DNA of 64,000 nucleotides from Pandoraea pulmonicola (GTDB lineage: Bacteria; Pseudomonadota; Gammaproteobacteria; Burkholderiales; Burkholderiaceae): assembly GCF_000815105.2 (NCBI RefSeq), contig NZ_CP010310.2:930001-994000 (forward strand), read 5' to 3'. The position numbers were made by a program, and so were the translations under genes. Shown here one piece after another: positions 27,485 to 36,197 of the stretch. Under the pieces are notes generated by a model. The model made no database searches. It was not told where the DNA came from and saw nothing but the letters and a program-made list of their open reading frames with translations. How positions within the stretch are numbered: position 1 is the stretch's first letter; each line of letters starts with the position of its first letter.

Positions 27485-27497
27485 AGAATAAAAAAAT

Positions 27498-27513
27498 AGG
27501 CAATTGCAGTGCT
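27498..27513 (+). promoter_or_regulatory. Candidate sigma54 promoter for gltI
   Basis: A -24/-12-like sequence AGGCA-N8-TGC with GG and GC correctly spaced (12 bp apart), 36 bp upstream of the gltI start. It matches most but not all consensus positions. A sigma70-type TAGAAT at 27513-27518 overlaps and is an alternative. Confidence 0.3.
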
Positions 27514-27548
27514 AGAATGCATTCGTTTTGTGCCAAGGAGACCAAGGA

Positions 27549-28457
27549 ATGACCCTCTCGAAAATTGCATTGGCGATGTGTTGTGTGGGCCTGATGGCAG
27601 GCGCCGCGCAAGCGCAGGAAAGCGGTACCCTCAAAAAAATCAAGGACAATGGCGTGATTTCGCTGGGCAACCGCGAATCGTCGATCCCGTTCTCTTTCTA
27701 CGATAACCAGCACAATGTTGTCGGCTATGCCAACGACGTCGCGCAGGCCATCGTCGAAGAGGTCAAGAAAGAGCTGAAGCTGTCGAAGCTGGACGTGAAG
27801 CAGACCCCGATCACGTCGCAAAACCGTATTCCGCTGGTTCAGAACGGCACGATCGACATCGAGTGCGGTTCGACCACGAACAACGCCGAGCGTCAGAAGC
27901 AGGCCGCGTTCTCGAATACGTTCTTCATCATCGGCACGCGTCTGCTGGCGAAGAACAGCTCGGGCGTGAAGGACTTCGCCGACCTCAAGGGCAAGAACGT
28001 CGTGACCACGGCGGGTACGACCTCGGAGCGTCTGCTGCGCGAGATGAACCAGAAGGACAACATGGGCATGAACATCATCAGCGCCAAGGATCACGGCGAG
28101 GCAGCCATCACGCTGCACTCGGGCCGCGCCGTGGCGTTCATGATGGATGACGCCCTGCTCGCCGGCGAGCGCGCCAAGTTCAAGGATGCCAAGGACTACA
28201 GCATCGTTGGCAAGCCGCAATCGTACGAAGCCTACGGCTGCATGATGCGCAAGGACGATCCGGCGTTCAAGAAGCTGGTCGACAAGGCTGTCGCGGACTA
28301 CCAGAAGTCGGGCAAGGCGCAGGCCGACTACAAGAAGTGGTTCCAGTCGCCGATCCCGGCGCTGGGCGGCACGAACATGGACTTCCCGCCGTCGGCCGAA
28401 ATGGCTGCCCTGTGGAAGTCGCCGAACGACAATGCCGACGTTCAGGGCGCGAAGTAA
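27549..28457 (+). CDS. gltI: Glutamate/aspartate ABC transporter, substrate-binding protein
   Basis: Periplasmic solute-binding protein of 302 residues. A signal peptide covers residues 1-22, ending at GAAQAQ. The mature part has the family regions PITSQNRIPLVQNGTIDIECG and TTAGTTSERLL. The start at 27549 follows AAGGAGACCAAGG. A strong terminator lies between this gene and gltJ, which allows the binding protein to be made in excess over the membrane parts. The glutamate/aspartate specificity is supported by the adjacent gdhA and by similarity to GltI. Confidence 0.94.
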   Translation: MTLSKIALAMCCVGLMAGAAQAQESGTLKKIKDNGVISLGNRESSIPFSFYDNQHNVVGYANDVAQAIVEEVKKELKLSKLDVKQTPITSQNRIPLVQNGTIDIECGSTTNNAERQKQAAFSNTFFIIGTRLLAKNSSGVKDFADLKGKNVVTTAGTTSERLLREMNQKDNMGMNIISAKDHGEAAITLHSGRAVAFMMDDALLAGERAKFKDAKDYSIVGKPQSYEAYGCMMRKDDPAFKKLVDKAVADYQKSGKAQADYKKWFQSPIPALGGTNMDFPPSAEMAALWKSPNDNADVQGAK

Positions 28458-28505
28458 GCCGCAAACGGCTTGATGGATCGCTGAATATCATCGGTACGTA
28501 ATGCT

Positions 28506-28539
28506 GAAGCGGAAGGAGTCAATCCTTCCGCTTCTTTTT
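28506..28539 (+). terminator. Intrinsic terminator/attenuator between gltI and gltJ
   Basis: A perfect 12-bp stem (GAAGCGGAAGGA with TCCTTCCGCTTC) with a 5-base loop, followed by TTTTT. It likely reduces read-through to gltJKL and protects the gltI message. Confidence 0.9.
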
Positions 28540-28567
28540 AAGCAAGAAAAGTAGAAAAGGGGAGATC

Positions 28568-29308
28568 ATGGCTCTCGGTCTCGATTTCAGTTTTTTCTTC
28601 CAGCCGGTGGCCACCGGCGAGGACACCACCTACTTCGGGTGGCTGCTCTCGGGCTTCAAGCTCACGCTTGAGGTCGGCCTCGGCGGCTGGATCATCGCGC
28701 TCGTCGTCGGCTCCGTGCTCGGCGTGATGCGCACCGTCCCCAACAAATGGATCTCCGGCTTCGCGACGGCCTACGTCGAGCTGTTCCGGAACATCCCGCT
28801 GCTGGTGCAGTTGTTCTTCTGGTACTACGTGGCCCCCGACTTTCTGCCCGAAAGCGTGCGCCAGTGGCTGTTTTCGCTCAATCCCGCAAACGTCTCGCTG
28901 CTCACCGGTGTGGTCGGCCTGGGGCTCTTCACGGCAGCCCGGGTGTGTGAGCAGGTCCGTTCCGGTATCAATTCGCTGCCCAGGGGCCAGAAGAACGCCG
29001 GTCTGGCCATGGGGCTCACGTTGCCGCAGACGTATCGTTTCGTGCTGCTGCCGGTGGCATTTCGCGTGGTGATCCCGCCGATCACCTCGGAATTCGTCAA
29101 CATCTTCAAGAACTCGGCCGTGATCTCGACGGTGAACCTGCTCGAACTGACCGGTCAGGGCAAGCAGCTCATCGACTACACGGCCCATAGCTACGAATCG
29201 TTCATCGCAGTGACGATCGCGTATATGGTCATCAACATCGTCGTGCTCATGTCCATGCGTTGGCTCGAGTCGAAGACCCGCCTGCCGGGCTACATCGGGG
29301 GCAAATAA
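28568..29308 (+). CDS. gltJ: Glutamate/aspartate ABC transporter, permease GltJ
   Basis: Inner-membrane permease of 246 residues with five or so hydrophobic segments. It carries the polar amino acid permease motif [17 protein letters not shown] (about 75-91) and the EAA-like loop around [20 protein letters not shown]. The start at 28568 follows AAAAGGGGAG. The stop TAA overlaps the gltK ATG by one base (TAATG), showing translational coupling. Confidence 0.93.
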   Translation: MALGLDFSFFFQPVATGEDTTYFGWLLSGFKLTLEVGLGGWIIALVVGSVLGVMRTVPNKWISGFATAYVELFRNIPLLVQLFFWYYVAPDFLPESVRQWLFSLNPANVSLLTGVVGLGLFTAARVCEQVRSGINSLPRGQKNAGLAMGLTLPQTYRFVLLPVAFRVVIPPITSEFVNIFKNSAVISTVNLLELTGQGKQLIDYTAHSYESFIAVTIAYMVINIVVLMSMRWLESKTRLPGYIGGK

Positions 29309-29988
29309 TGGGTGAGATTTTCGCTTGGGGCGGCGCGATCGATGCGATGCCGCTGCTCGTCAAGGGCATGGTCACCACGCTGCAGATCACGGTGCTCGCC
29401 GTGATTGTCGGCATCATCTGGGGCACGCTGCTCGCAATGATGCGTCTGTCGGGGGTGACGGCTCTGAAGTGGTTCGCGGATCTGTACGTGAACGTGTTCC
29501 GCTCGATCCCGCTGCTGATGGTGCTGCTGTGGTTCTTCCTGATCGTGCCGCAGGTGCTGCGCTCGTTGCTCGACGTGCCGCCGACGTGGGACATCCGGAT
29601 GGTCTCGGCGCTCGTGGCCTTCTCGCTGTTCGAAGCAGCGTATTATTCGGAAATCATCCGTGCGGGCATTCAGAGCGTGTCGCGTGGCCAGATGTCCGCC
29701 GCCTTCGCGCTGGGCATGTCGTACTGGCAGGCGATGGGCCTCGTGGTGCTGCCGCAGGCGTTCCGCAACATGGTGCCGTTGTTGCTCACGCAGGGCATCA
29801 TTCTGTTCCAGGATACGTCGCTCGTGTACGCGATCGCCTTGGCCGACTTCTTCGGCATGGCGTATCAGGTCGGCCAGCGCGACGGCTCTCTGCCTGCAAT
29901 GATTGTGTTTGCCGGAGCGGTCTACTTCGTGATCTGCTTCACGGTTTCGATGTTGGTTAAACGTCTTCAAAAGAGGTTGGCGAAATGA
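29308..29988 (+). CDS. gltK: Glutamate/aspartate ABC transporter, permease GltK
   Basis: Second inner-membrane permease, 226 residues. It has the same [16 protein letters not shown] signature (about 62-77) and the coupling loop [20 protein letters not shown]. It starts inside the gltJ stop codon at 29308 and ends overlapping gltL by 4 bases (ATGA). GltJ and GltK form the heterodimeric channel. Confidence 0.93.
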   Translation: MGEIFAWGGAIDAMPLLVKGMVTTLQITVLAVIVGIIWGTLLAMMRLSGVTALKWFADLYVNVFRSIPLLMVLLWFFLIVPQVLRSLLDVPPTWDIRMVSALVAFSLFEAAYYSEIIRAGIQSVSRGQMSAAFALGMSYWQAMGLVVLPQAFRNMVPLLLTQGIILFQDTSLVYAIALADFFGMAYQVGQRDGSLPAMIVFAGAVYFVICFTVSMLVKRLQKRLAK

Positions 29989-30710
29989 TTACCCTTAAAA
30001 ACGTCTCCAAGTGGTACGGCCAGTTCCAGGTGCTCACGGACTGCTCCACTGAAGTCAAGAAGGGTGAAGTCGTGGTGGTGTGCGGCCCGTCGGGTTCGGG
30101 CAAGTCCACGCTCATCAAGACCGTCAACGGTCTGGAGCCGATCCAGCAAGGCGAGATCATCGTCGACGGTACGTCGGTCGCCGATCCGAAGACGAACCTG
30201 GCCAAGCTCCGCTCGCGCGTGGGCATGGTGTTCCAGCACTTCGAACTGTTCCCGCATCTGTCGATCACCGAAAACCTGACGCTCGCGCAGGTCAAGGTGC
30301 TCGGCCGCCGCAAGGACGAAGCCACCGAGAAGGGCCTCAAGCTGCTCGAGCGCGTGGGTCTCAAGGCGCATGCGCACAAGTTCCCGGGGCAGCTCTCGGG
30401 CGGTCAGCAGCAGCGTGTGGCCATCGCCCGTGCCCTGTGCATGGACCCGATCGCCATGCTGTTCGACGAGCCGACCTCGGCGCTCGATCCGGAAATGATC
30501 AATGAAGTGCTCGACGTGATGGTCGAACTGGCCCAGGAAGGCATGACCATGATGGTGGTCACGCACGAAATGGGCTTCGCCAAGAAGGTCGCGAACCGCG
30601 TGATCTTCATGGACCAGGGCCTGATCGTCGAAGACGACAACAAGGAAGAGTTCTTCGCGAACCCGAAGTCGGATCGCGCCAAGGACTTCCTCGCCAAGAT
30701 CCTGCACTGA
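29985..30710 (+). CDS. gltL: Glutamate/aspartate ABC transporter, ATP-binding protein GltL
   Basis: ATPase subunit, 241 residues. Walker A is GPSGSGKST (about 34-42), the signature LSGGQQQR (about 134) and Walker [13 protein letters not shown] (about 155). The polar amino acid uptake family is clear from [11 protein letters not shown]. It overlaps gltK by 4 bases and is followed by a bidirectional terminator. Together with GltI/J/K it imports glutamate and aspartate for gdhA and other uses. Confidence 0.95.
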   Translation: MITLKNVSKWYGQFQVLTDCSTEVKKGEVVVVCGPSGSGKSTLIKTVNGLEPIQQGEIIVDGTSVADPKTNLAKLRSRVGMVFQHFELFPHLSITENLTLAQVKVLGRRKDEATEKGLKLLERVGLKAHAHKFPGQLSGGQQQRVAIARALCMDPIAMLFDEPTSALDPEMINEVLDVMVELAQEGMTMMVVTHEMGFAKKVANRVIFMDQGLIVEDDNKEEFFANPKSDRAKDFLAKILH

Positions 30711-30753
30711 TCGCCGCAGTCGGACCGCTGTCGTCCGACATTGCGTTGGAATG

Positions 30754-30784
30754 AAAAAAGCGTGCCCTCGGGCACGCTTTTTTT
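30754..30784. terminator. Bidirectional terminator between gltL and the amidotransferase gene
   Basis: GCGTGCCC pairs with GGGCACGC, flanked by A6 on the left and T7 on the right, so it works on both strands. It separates the convergent genes. Confidence 0.92.
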
Positions 30785-30850
30785 ATGGGCTTGGGCGACA
30801 CGCCACGCACCGCCCGCTGTGCGGTCCGGCCGATCGCGTTGGACGGCGGC

Positions 30851-31681
30851 TTACTGGCAGGCCGTGTTCTGCGCGTTGCGAAGGCGCACGGCTTCCGGAA
30901 TCGGCACGATGGCGCGCAACGACGGCGCGCCCTTTTCGAACAGGATCAGTTCGCCCGGCTCGAAGGTCGTCCAGGTTTCGTTGTCGGTGAGCGGCACCGT
31001 GGCGATGACGGCCACGCGATCGGCCGGCGTCGTGAACTTGGCGAAGTCGATTTCCCAGTCGGCGTCGATCAGGTGGGCCTTCGCGAACGGCCATTGGCGA
31101 GCGATGAAGTGCAGCCGCGTGGAGCAGTGGGCGATGAGCGCCTGTCCGTTCGAGAGCACGAAGTTGAACACGCCGTGGCGCGTGATCGTGCGCGTGATGT
31201 CTTCAACCGCGTGAAACAGTTCGTCGAGCGGCGGCTGCGAGCCGGGGAAGCGCTTGCGCAGTCCCTGCATGATGTCGCAGAACGCGCGCTCGCTGTCGGT
31301 CGTGCCGACTGGCTGGTAGACGCCCGAGAGGAAGGGATCGTAGTCGTGAAGATCGCCGTTGTGGGCGAAGATCCAGTGGCGACCCCACAGTTCGCGCTGG
31401 AACGGGTGGCAGTTCTCCAGTTCGACGATGCCTTGCGTCGCCTTGCGGATATGCGCGATCACGTTCTTGGATTTGATCGGGTACTTCTTCACCAGCTCGG
31501 CAATGGGCGAGTTCGCCGCCGCCTGATGGTCGATGAACAGCCGGCAGGCCTTGTCCTCGAAGAACGCGATGCCCCATCCGTCGGCATGGTGATCCGTGCC
31601 GCCCCCGCGCGCCGCAAAACCGGTAAATGAGAACGTGATGTCGGTCGGTTCCGCGCAATTCATTCCGAGCAGCTGGCACAT
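30851..31681 (-). CDS. Class II glutamine amidotransferase (YafJ-like)
   Basis: Ntn-type glutamine amidotransferase of 276 residues. The nucleophile is Cys2 (MCQLLGMNC), which fixes the start at 31681 rather than the upstream ATG at 31732. The motifs GGTDHHADGWGIAFF (about 27-41) and HPFQRELWGRHWIFAHNGDL (about 91-110) are typical. No synthase domain is attached, so the ammonia acceptor or actual role is unknown; family members are annotated as putative amidotransferases or gamma-glutamyl hydrolase-like. Confidence 0.9.
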   Translation of the reverse strand: MCQLLGMNCAEPTDITFSFTGFAARGGGTDHHADGWGIAFFEDKACRLFIDHQAAANSPIAELVKKYPIKSKNVIAHIRKATQGIVELENCHPFQRELWGRHWIFAHNGDLHDYDPFLSGVYQPVGTTDSERAFCDIMQGLRKRFPGSQPPLDELFHAVEDITRTITRHGVFNFVLSNGQALIAHCSTRLHFIARQWPFAKAHLIDADWEIDFAKFTTPADRVAVIATVPLTDNETWTTFEPGELILFEKGAPSLRAIVPIPEAVRLRNAQNTACQ

Positions 31682-31875
31682 GGGACGGGTAAATCGATGA
31701 TTGGCTGCGAACGTCGTGTCGGAGCGCCGCAACCGTTACAATATGGGGTTGCACAAGCATAGCACCGGCCCTTGTGCACGTACATTCCCACCCAAGAAGT
31801 CCGTCGCGCCGACGCGTCACCTCGCGCCGCCCCGGTCTCGTGGGTCAGCCGTCCCCCAAGCCCCGGAAAACACCC

Positions 31876-32913
31876 ATGACGACCGAACTGACCATCACCC
31901 GTCCCGATGACTGGCACCTGCACGTACGCGATGGCGACGTGCTCAGGAGCGTGCTGCCCGACAGCGCCCGCCAGTTCGGCCGTGCGATCATCATGCCGAA
32001 CCTCAAGCCGCCGGTCACCACGACCGAGCAGGCCGCCGCCTATCGCGAGCGCATTCTCGCCGCACGCCCGGCCGGCAACACGTTCGAGCCGTTGATGACG
32101 CTCTACCTGACCGACAACACGCCGGGCGACGAGATTCGCCGCGCCAAGGCGTCGGGCTTCGTGCACGGCGTGAAGCTCTACCCGGCCGGCGCCACGACGA
32201 ACTCCGATGCGGGCGTGACGGATCTGGCGAAGTGCAGCGGCGCGCTCGAAGCGATGCAGGACATCGGCATGCCGCTGCTGGTGCACGGCGAGGTGACGAG
32301 CTCGGACATCGATATCTTCGATCGCGAAAAGGTCTTCATCGACCGTGTCATGACGCCACTGCGCCGCGATTATCCGGGCCTGAAGGTGGTCTTCGAGCAC
32401 ATCACCACGAAGGACGCCGCCGAGTACGTTGCCCAGGCCGAAGGCCCGATCGCCGCGACCATCACCGCGCATCACCTGCTGTACAACCGCAACGCGATCT
32501 TCACGGGCGGCATTCGTCCGCATTACTACTGCCTGCCGGTGCTCAAGCGCGAGACGCATCGCGAGGCGCTGGTCAAGGCGGCCACCTCGGGCAGCAACCG
32601 CTTCTTCCTGGGTACCGACAGTGCGCCGCACGCCCGTGGCGTGAAGGAAGCCGCCTGCGGTTGCGCCGGCTGCTACACGGCGTTGCACGCGGTGGAGCTG
32701 TACGCGGAAGCCTTCGACAAGGCGGGAGCCCTCGACAAGCTGGAGGGTTTCGCGAGCTTCCACGGCCCGGACTTCTACGCGCTGCCGCGCAACGCCGACA
32801 AGATCACGCTGGTGCGCGAGAACTGGGAACTGCCGGCCGAACTGCCGATGGGCGACGCGACCGTCGTGCCGCTGCGCGGCGGCGAAGTCATCGGCTGGAA
32901 GCTCAAGGGCTGA
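31876..32913 (+). CDS. pyrC: Dihydroorotase (class II)
   Basis: Zinc enzyme of pyrimidine synthesis that cyclises carbamoyl aspartate, 345 residues. The metal ligands are HLHVRDGD (about residues 13-20), the carbamylated Lys in [12 protein letters not shown] (about 99), His residues in VHGEVT and EHITT, and the catalytic Asp in GTDSAPHAR (about 249-257). The start at 31876 is chosen because the protein from there aligns with E. coli PyrC; the longer frame adds 34 basic residues with no ribosome site. The DUF3025 gene starts 13 bp downstream. Confidence 0.96.
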   Translation: MTTELTITRPDDWHLHVRDGDVLRSVLPDSARQFGRAIIMPNLKPPVTTTEQAAAYRERILAARPAGNTFEPLMTLYLTDNTPGDEIRRAKASGFVHGVKLYPAGATTNSDAGVTDLAKCSGALEAMQDIGMPLLVHGEVTSSDIDIFDREKVFIDRVMTPLRRDYPGLKVVFEHITTKDAAEYVAQAEGPIAATITAHHLLYNRNAIFTGGIRPHYYCLPVLKRETHREALVKAATSGSNRFFLGTDSAPHARGVKEAACGCAGCYTALHAVELYAEAFDKAGALDKLEGFASFHGPDFYALPRNADKITLVRENWELPAELPMGDATVVPLRGGEVIGWKLKG

Positions 32914-32926
32914 GCTTCATCGTCAT

Positions 32927-33763
32927 ATGTGGCTGCGTGCCGGTAAAGCGCCGGACGGGCGTGCCGTTGCCGTGACGGGGCTGCCGGAGATCGACTGGGC
33001 CGCGCCGTGGTTCGAGGCGGTGGCGGCACTGGGTCAGGGCGCGCTTTCGACGCCCGACTGGCGCGAGGCGTTGTCGGCGTGTGCGGCGAGGGCGGGGCTG
33101 GCGAGCGGGCAGGGACGGCCGCTGTGCTTCGTCGCGCAGGAGGCGCTGCCGGCCGGCATAGCCTACGAGGCATTCATTGCGGCGACGGGCGGCGTGCCGA
33201 CGCGCCGCAACCTGCATGATTTCTTCAACGCACTCATCTGGCTGACGTACCCGGGCGGGAAGGCGGCGCTCAATGCGCGGCAGGCGGCGGCCATCGCCGC
33301 GCAGGGCGTGCAAGCCACCCGCGGGGCGACGCGCGACGCCGCCACGCTTTTCGACGAGAACGCCGTCGTCTTCGCCTGCAGCGACCCCGCGCTGGGGTTG
33401 GCGCTGCGCGCCTTCGACTGGCGCACGCTGTTCGTCGAACGCCGCGCCGACTGGGGACTTGCCTGCGAGGTCCAGCCGTTCGGGCATGCCTTGCTGGAAA
33501 AGCTCGTCGCGCCCTACAAGTCGATCACGGCGCATGCATGGATCGTCGAGGTGCCCGAGGAGTACTTTCGCTGGCCTTCGCCGCGGCGCCGTCTCTGGCT
33601 CGACGACCGGATGGTCCCGACGCTTGCCGGCGAGCCGCTCACCCCGCGCGACTTCGCGCCGCTGCCGGTGTTGGGCGTCCCCGGATGGTGGGCCGCCAAC
33701 GCCGATCCGGACTTCTATCTCGATACGTCGGTGTTTCGCGCCGGCCGGCGCCAGAAGTCGTAG
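32927..33763 (+). CDS. DUF3025 domain protein
   Basis: Uncharacterised 278-residue protein of the DUF3025 family, common in betaproteobacteria. Recognisable parts are LHDFFNALIWLTYPGGKAAL (about 98-117) and FGHALLEKLVAPYKSITAH (about 185-203). No signal peptide or membrane segment is seen. It follows pyrC by 13 bp, so it is probably in the same transcript. It ends 37 bp before the rnpB -10 element. No function is known. Confidence 0.85.
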   Translation: MWLRAGKAPDGRAVAVTGLPEIDWAAPWFEAVAALGQGALSTPDWREALSACAARAGLASGQGRPLCFVAQEALPAGIAYEAFIAATGGVPTRRNLHDFFNALIWLTYPGGKAALNARQAAAIAAQGVQATRGATRDAATLFDENAVVFACSDPALGLALRAFDWRTLFVERRADWGLACEVQPFGHALLEKLVAPYKSITAHAWIVEVPEEYFRWPSPRRRLWLDDRMVPTLAGEPLTPRDFAPLPVLGVPGWWAANADPDFYLDTSVFRAGRRQKS

Positions 33764-33800
33764 TCTCGGCAGGGCTGACGCGAATGCGAGGCCCGCGTGA

Positions 33801-33806
33801 TACACT
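33801..33806 (+). promoter_or_regulatory. Candidate promoter -10 of rnpB
   Basis: TACACT preceded by TGA forms an extended -10 (TGNTACACT), with the expected start of RNase P RNA 8 bases downstream. A CTGACG 20 bp upstream is a poor -35. Confidence 0.6.
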
Positions 33807-33813
33807 TCGGCCC

Positions 33814-34224
<411 letters not shown>

Positions 34225-34240
34225 ATCCCAACAAAAGCAA

Positions 34241-34262
34241 GAGGCTCCCTCGGGAGCCTTTT
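34241..34262 (+). terminator. rnpB terminator
   Basis: AGGCTCCC pairs with GGGAGCCT over a TCG loop and is followed by TTTT. Confidence 0.9.
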
Positions 34263-34285
34263 GTGCACTTGCGGCGTACCGCCGA

Positions 34286-34708
34286 TCAGCCTTCGACGAT
34301 TTCCACGCTGTGCGTGAGCTCCGCCGTCTTGGCGAGCATGATCGACGCCGAACAGTACTTTTCGTGCGACAGCGTCACCGCACGCTCCACCGTGGCCGGG
34401 TTCAGATTGCGGCCCGTGACGGTGAAATGGAAGTGGATCTTGGTGAAGACTTTCGGATCTTCGCTGGCACGCTCCGCCTTGAGCGTGACGCTGCAGCCCT
34501 TCACCTCGGCACGACTCTTCTTGAGAATCAGCACCACGTCGTACGCGGTGCAGCCGCCGGTACCGACCAGCAGCATTTCCATCGGACGCGGCGCCTGATT
34601 GTGGCCGCCGCCCTCCGGCGCTCCGTCCATCGCGACGATGTGACCGCTACCCGTCTGCGCGATGAAGGCCATGCCGTCCTGGCCCATCCAGCTAACCTTG
34701 CATTCCAT
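34286..34708 (-). CDS. OsmC family protein
   Basis: Peroxide-handling OsmC/Ohr-superfamily protein of 140 residues. The motifs are GGHNQAPRPMEMLLVGTGGCTAYDVV region (Cys near residue 53) and the second Cys in SHEKYCSAS (about 121). Such Cys pairs reduce hydroperoxides. The YhfA-like subgroup is suggested by length and the MECKVSW start. The start at 34708 is used; the longer open frame (to 34822) would add 38 residues with no ribosome site. It is convergent with rnpB. Confidence 0.9.
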   Translation of the reverse strand: MECKVSWMGQDGMAFIAQTGSGHIVAMDGAPEGGGHNQAPRPMEMLLVGTGGCTAYDVVLILKKSRAEVKGCSVTLKAERASEDPKVFTKIHFHFTVTGRNLNPATVERAVTLSHEKYCSASIMLAKTAELTHSVEIVEG

Positions 34709-35012
34709 ATCTCGAAACCCCGATTTCCCATTCAAGCAAAAATTGTAGCGGCTTCCGCAATCGTGCGTACGATGCCGTCCCGCAACCTCGAGCGCCGGTG
34801 TTTTCGGCGCGGGTTGCTGCATTGCAATATTGACGCTTTTTTGATCGGGTTTTGACGAGGATAAACCCTAAATTCAGGCCGATCGCTCTAGCGATATGGA
34901 GGTTTTCAGCCGTGTTTGTCTCGTAGGTGCATGAATATTAAGGGATTTATAGAAATTTCTTCTGTATTTGAAATTCCATATTGTGGAATTGAATTTCGTA
35001 CTATAAATTTTC
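34709..35012. other. AT-rich intergenic region between the OsmC gene and the sRNA promoter
   Basis: No gene is supported here. The part from 34840 to 35012 is clearly AT-richer than the surrounding chromosome. It contains the inverted repeat ATCGCT/AGCGAT at 34882-34895 and the operator-like palindrome at 34972-34990. On the minus strand, TACAAT about 34 bp before the OsmC start is a candidate -10. Confidence 0.5.
34972..34990. promoter_or_regulatory. Palindrome at about -67 of the sRNA promoter
   Basis: Perfect 7-bp arms AATTCCA and TGGAATT with a 5-bp spacer. The centre is about 67 bp upstream of the predicted start at 35048, a usual activator position. The 10-mer CATATTGTGG within it also occurs in the hexR-edd gap at 52596. 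Confidence 0.5.
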
Positions 35013-35041
35013 TTGCAACGCAGCATGGGGTTTGCTACACT
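35013..35041 (+). promoter_or_regulatory. Sigma70 promoter of candidate sRNA
   Basis: TTGCAA (35013-35018) and TACACT (35036-35041) are separated by exactly 17 bp. An A at 35048 is the expected start. This is one of the best promoter matches in the window. Confidence 0.75.
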
Positions 35042-35047
35042 GCACTC

Positions 35048-35143
35048 ATTGGTTGTTGTGCTTCACAGCAACGCTGCAAGTGTCTCCTCCACCCTCCTCC
35101 TTTGGTGGATTTAACCCGGACCCTCGAGGTTCGGGTTTTTTTT
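35048..35143 (+). ncRNA. Candidate trans-acting sRNA with anti-Shine-Dalgarno motifs
   Basis: A predicted transcript of about 96 nt, not coding. Stem 1: GTTGTTGTG with CACAGCAAC, one G-T pair, loop CTT (35052-35072). Then two CTCCTCC motifs at 35084-35090 and 35094-35100, exact complements of GGAGGAG. The second lies in the loop of a 6-bp hairpin, TCCACC with GGTGGA (35088-35109). The terminator pairs AACCCG-ACC with GGT-CGGGTT (35113-35137) and runs into T8. This architecture fits a post-transcriptional regulator that sequesters ribosome-binding sites. No name or database match is claimed. Confidence 0.7.
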
Positions 35144-35161
35144 GTGCGACCGGAAACGCGT

Positions 35162-35191
35162 TTACCGGTCGATGGCTTTTTTCTGTATAAT
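35162..35191 (+). promoter_or_regulatory. Promoter of rplM-rpsI
   Basis: TTACCG (35162-35167) and TATAAT (35186-35191) with an 18-bp spacer. The expected start is near 35198. Confidence 0.7.
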
Positions 35192-35197
35192 CAACGG

Positions 35198-35345
35198 CTT
35201 TTCCGGGAATGCCCACGGAAAGAGCATCAGGGAGAGCCTGCAAGCACAGGACTGCGCCATGCGACCGAAGCGTCGCCAGGACGCGGCCGGCAGACAAGCA
35301 GGAAGTTGGTGTCTATGGGGCAAACAGTATTTTTTTGGATCGATC
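35198..35345 (+). promoter_or_regulatory. 5' leader of rplM
   Basis: About 148 nt of untranslated leader. It contains the inverted repeats TTTCCG/CGGAAA and GCGTC/GACGC. Ribosomal protein operons are often autoregulated through such leaders; that role here is inference. No known leader family was recognised. Confidence 0.4.
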
Positions 35346-35774
35346 ATGAAGACGTTTTCCGCTAAGCCGGCAGAGGTGACGCGCGAATGGTTTGTGATTG
35401 ACGCGACGGACAAAGTCCTCGGCCGTGTCGCCAGCGAAGTGGCACGCCGTCTGCGCGGCAAGCACAAGCCTGAATTCACGCCGCACGTTGATACTGGTGA
35501 CTACATCATCATCGTCAACGCTGCCAAGCTGAAAGTCACGGGCGCGAAGCAAACTGACAAGAAGTACTACCGCCACACCGGTTATCCGGGCGGTATCTAC
35601 GAAACCACGTTTGGCAAGATGCAAGAGCGTTTCCCGGGCCGTGCGCTCGAGAAGGCCGTGAAGGGCATGCTGCCGAAGGGTCCGCTGGGCTACGCGATGA
35701 TCAAGAAGCTGAAGGTTTACGCCGACGGCAACCATCCGCACGAAGCGCAGCAACCGAAGTCGCTCGAGATCTAA
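35346..35774 (+). CDS. rplM: 50S ribosomal protein L13
   Basis: Early-assembling large-subunit protein, 142 residues, standard length. The family motif runs through [20 protein letters not shown] (about residues 26-45) and [24 protein letters not shown] region (here [20 protein letters not shown], near 109-128). The start at 35346 is the first ATG that gives the usual MKTFSAKP N-terminus; the upstream open frame lies in the leader. It is 10 bp upstream of rpsI in the conserved L13-S9 operon. Confidence 0.98.
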   Translation: MKTFSAKPAEVTREWFVIDATDKVLGRVASEVARRLRGKHKPEFTPHVDTGDYIIIVNAAKLKVTGAKQTDKKYYRHTGYPGGIYETTFGKMQERFPGRALEKAVKGMLPKGPLGYAMIKKLKVYADGNHPHEAQQPKSLEI

Positions 35775-35784
35775 GGGCCACGCC

Positions 35785-36180
35785 ATGTTCAAAAACGATT
35801 GGAATTACGGCACCGGCCGTCGCAAGAGCGCTGTCGCTCGTGTGTTCATCAAGGCTGGCAAGGGCGACATCGTCGTCAATGGCAAGCCGATCAAAGAGTA
35901 CTTTGCTCGCGAAACGTCGCTGATGATCGTTCGTCAGCCGCTCGAGTTGACCAACCACGCTGAAACGTTCGACATCAAGGTCAACGTTTCGGGCGGTGGT
36001 GAAACGGGTCAGGCCGGTGCGGTTCGTCACGGCATCACCCGCGCACTGATCGACTACGACGCGACGCTCAAGCCGACGCTGTCGACCGCTGGCTTCGTCA
36101 CGCGCGACGCCCGTGAAGTCGAACGTAAGAAGGTTGGTCTGCACAAGGCCCGCCGTCGCAAGCAATTCTCGAAGCGTTAA
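35785..36180 (+). CDS. rpsI: 30S ribosomal protein S9
   Basis: Small-subunit protein whose C-terminal tail contacts the P-site tRNA, 131 residues. Seen are [15 protein letters not shown] (about residues 9-23), the middle [15 protein letters not shown] and the conserved basic end [17 protein letters not shown]. It follows rplM by 10 bp and is followed by tandem hairpins and a terminator. Confidence 0.98.
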   Translation: MFKNDWNYGTGRRKSAVARVFIKAGKGDIVVNGKPIKEYFARETSLMIVRQPLELTNHAETFDIKVNVSGGGETGQAGAVRHGITRALIDYDATLKPTLSTAGFVTRDAREVERKKVGLHKARRRKQFSKR

Positions 36181-36197
36181 TCGCACGAGTGCTTGTC

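Noticed and set aside
34896..34934. A 12-codon open frame in the AT-rich region
   Set aside because: Too short and without an identifiable ribosome site or conservation evidence.
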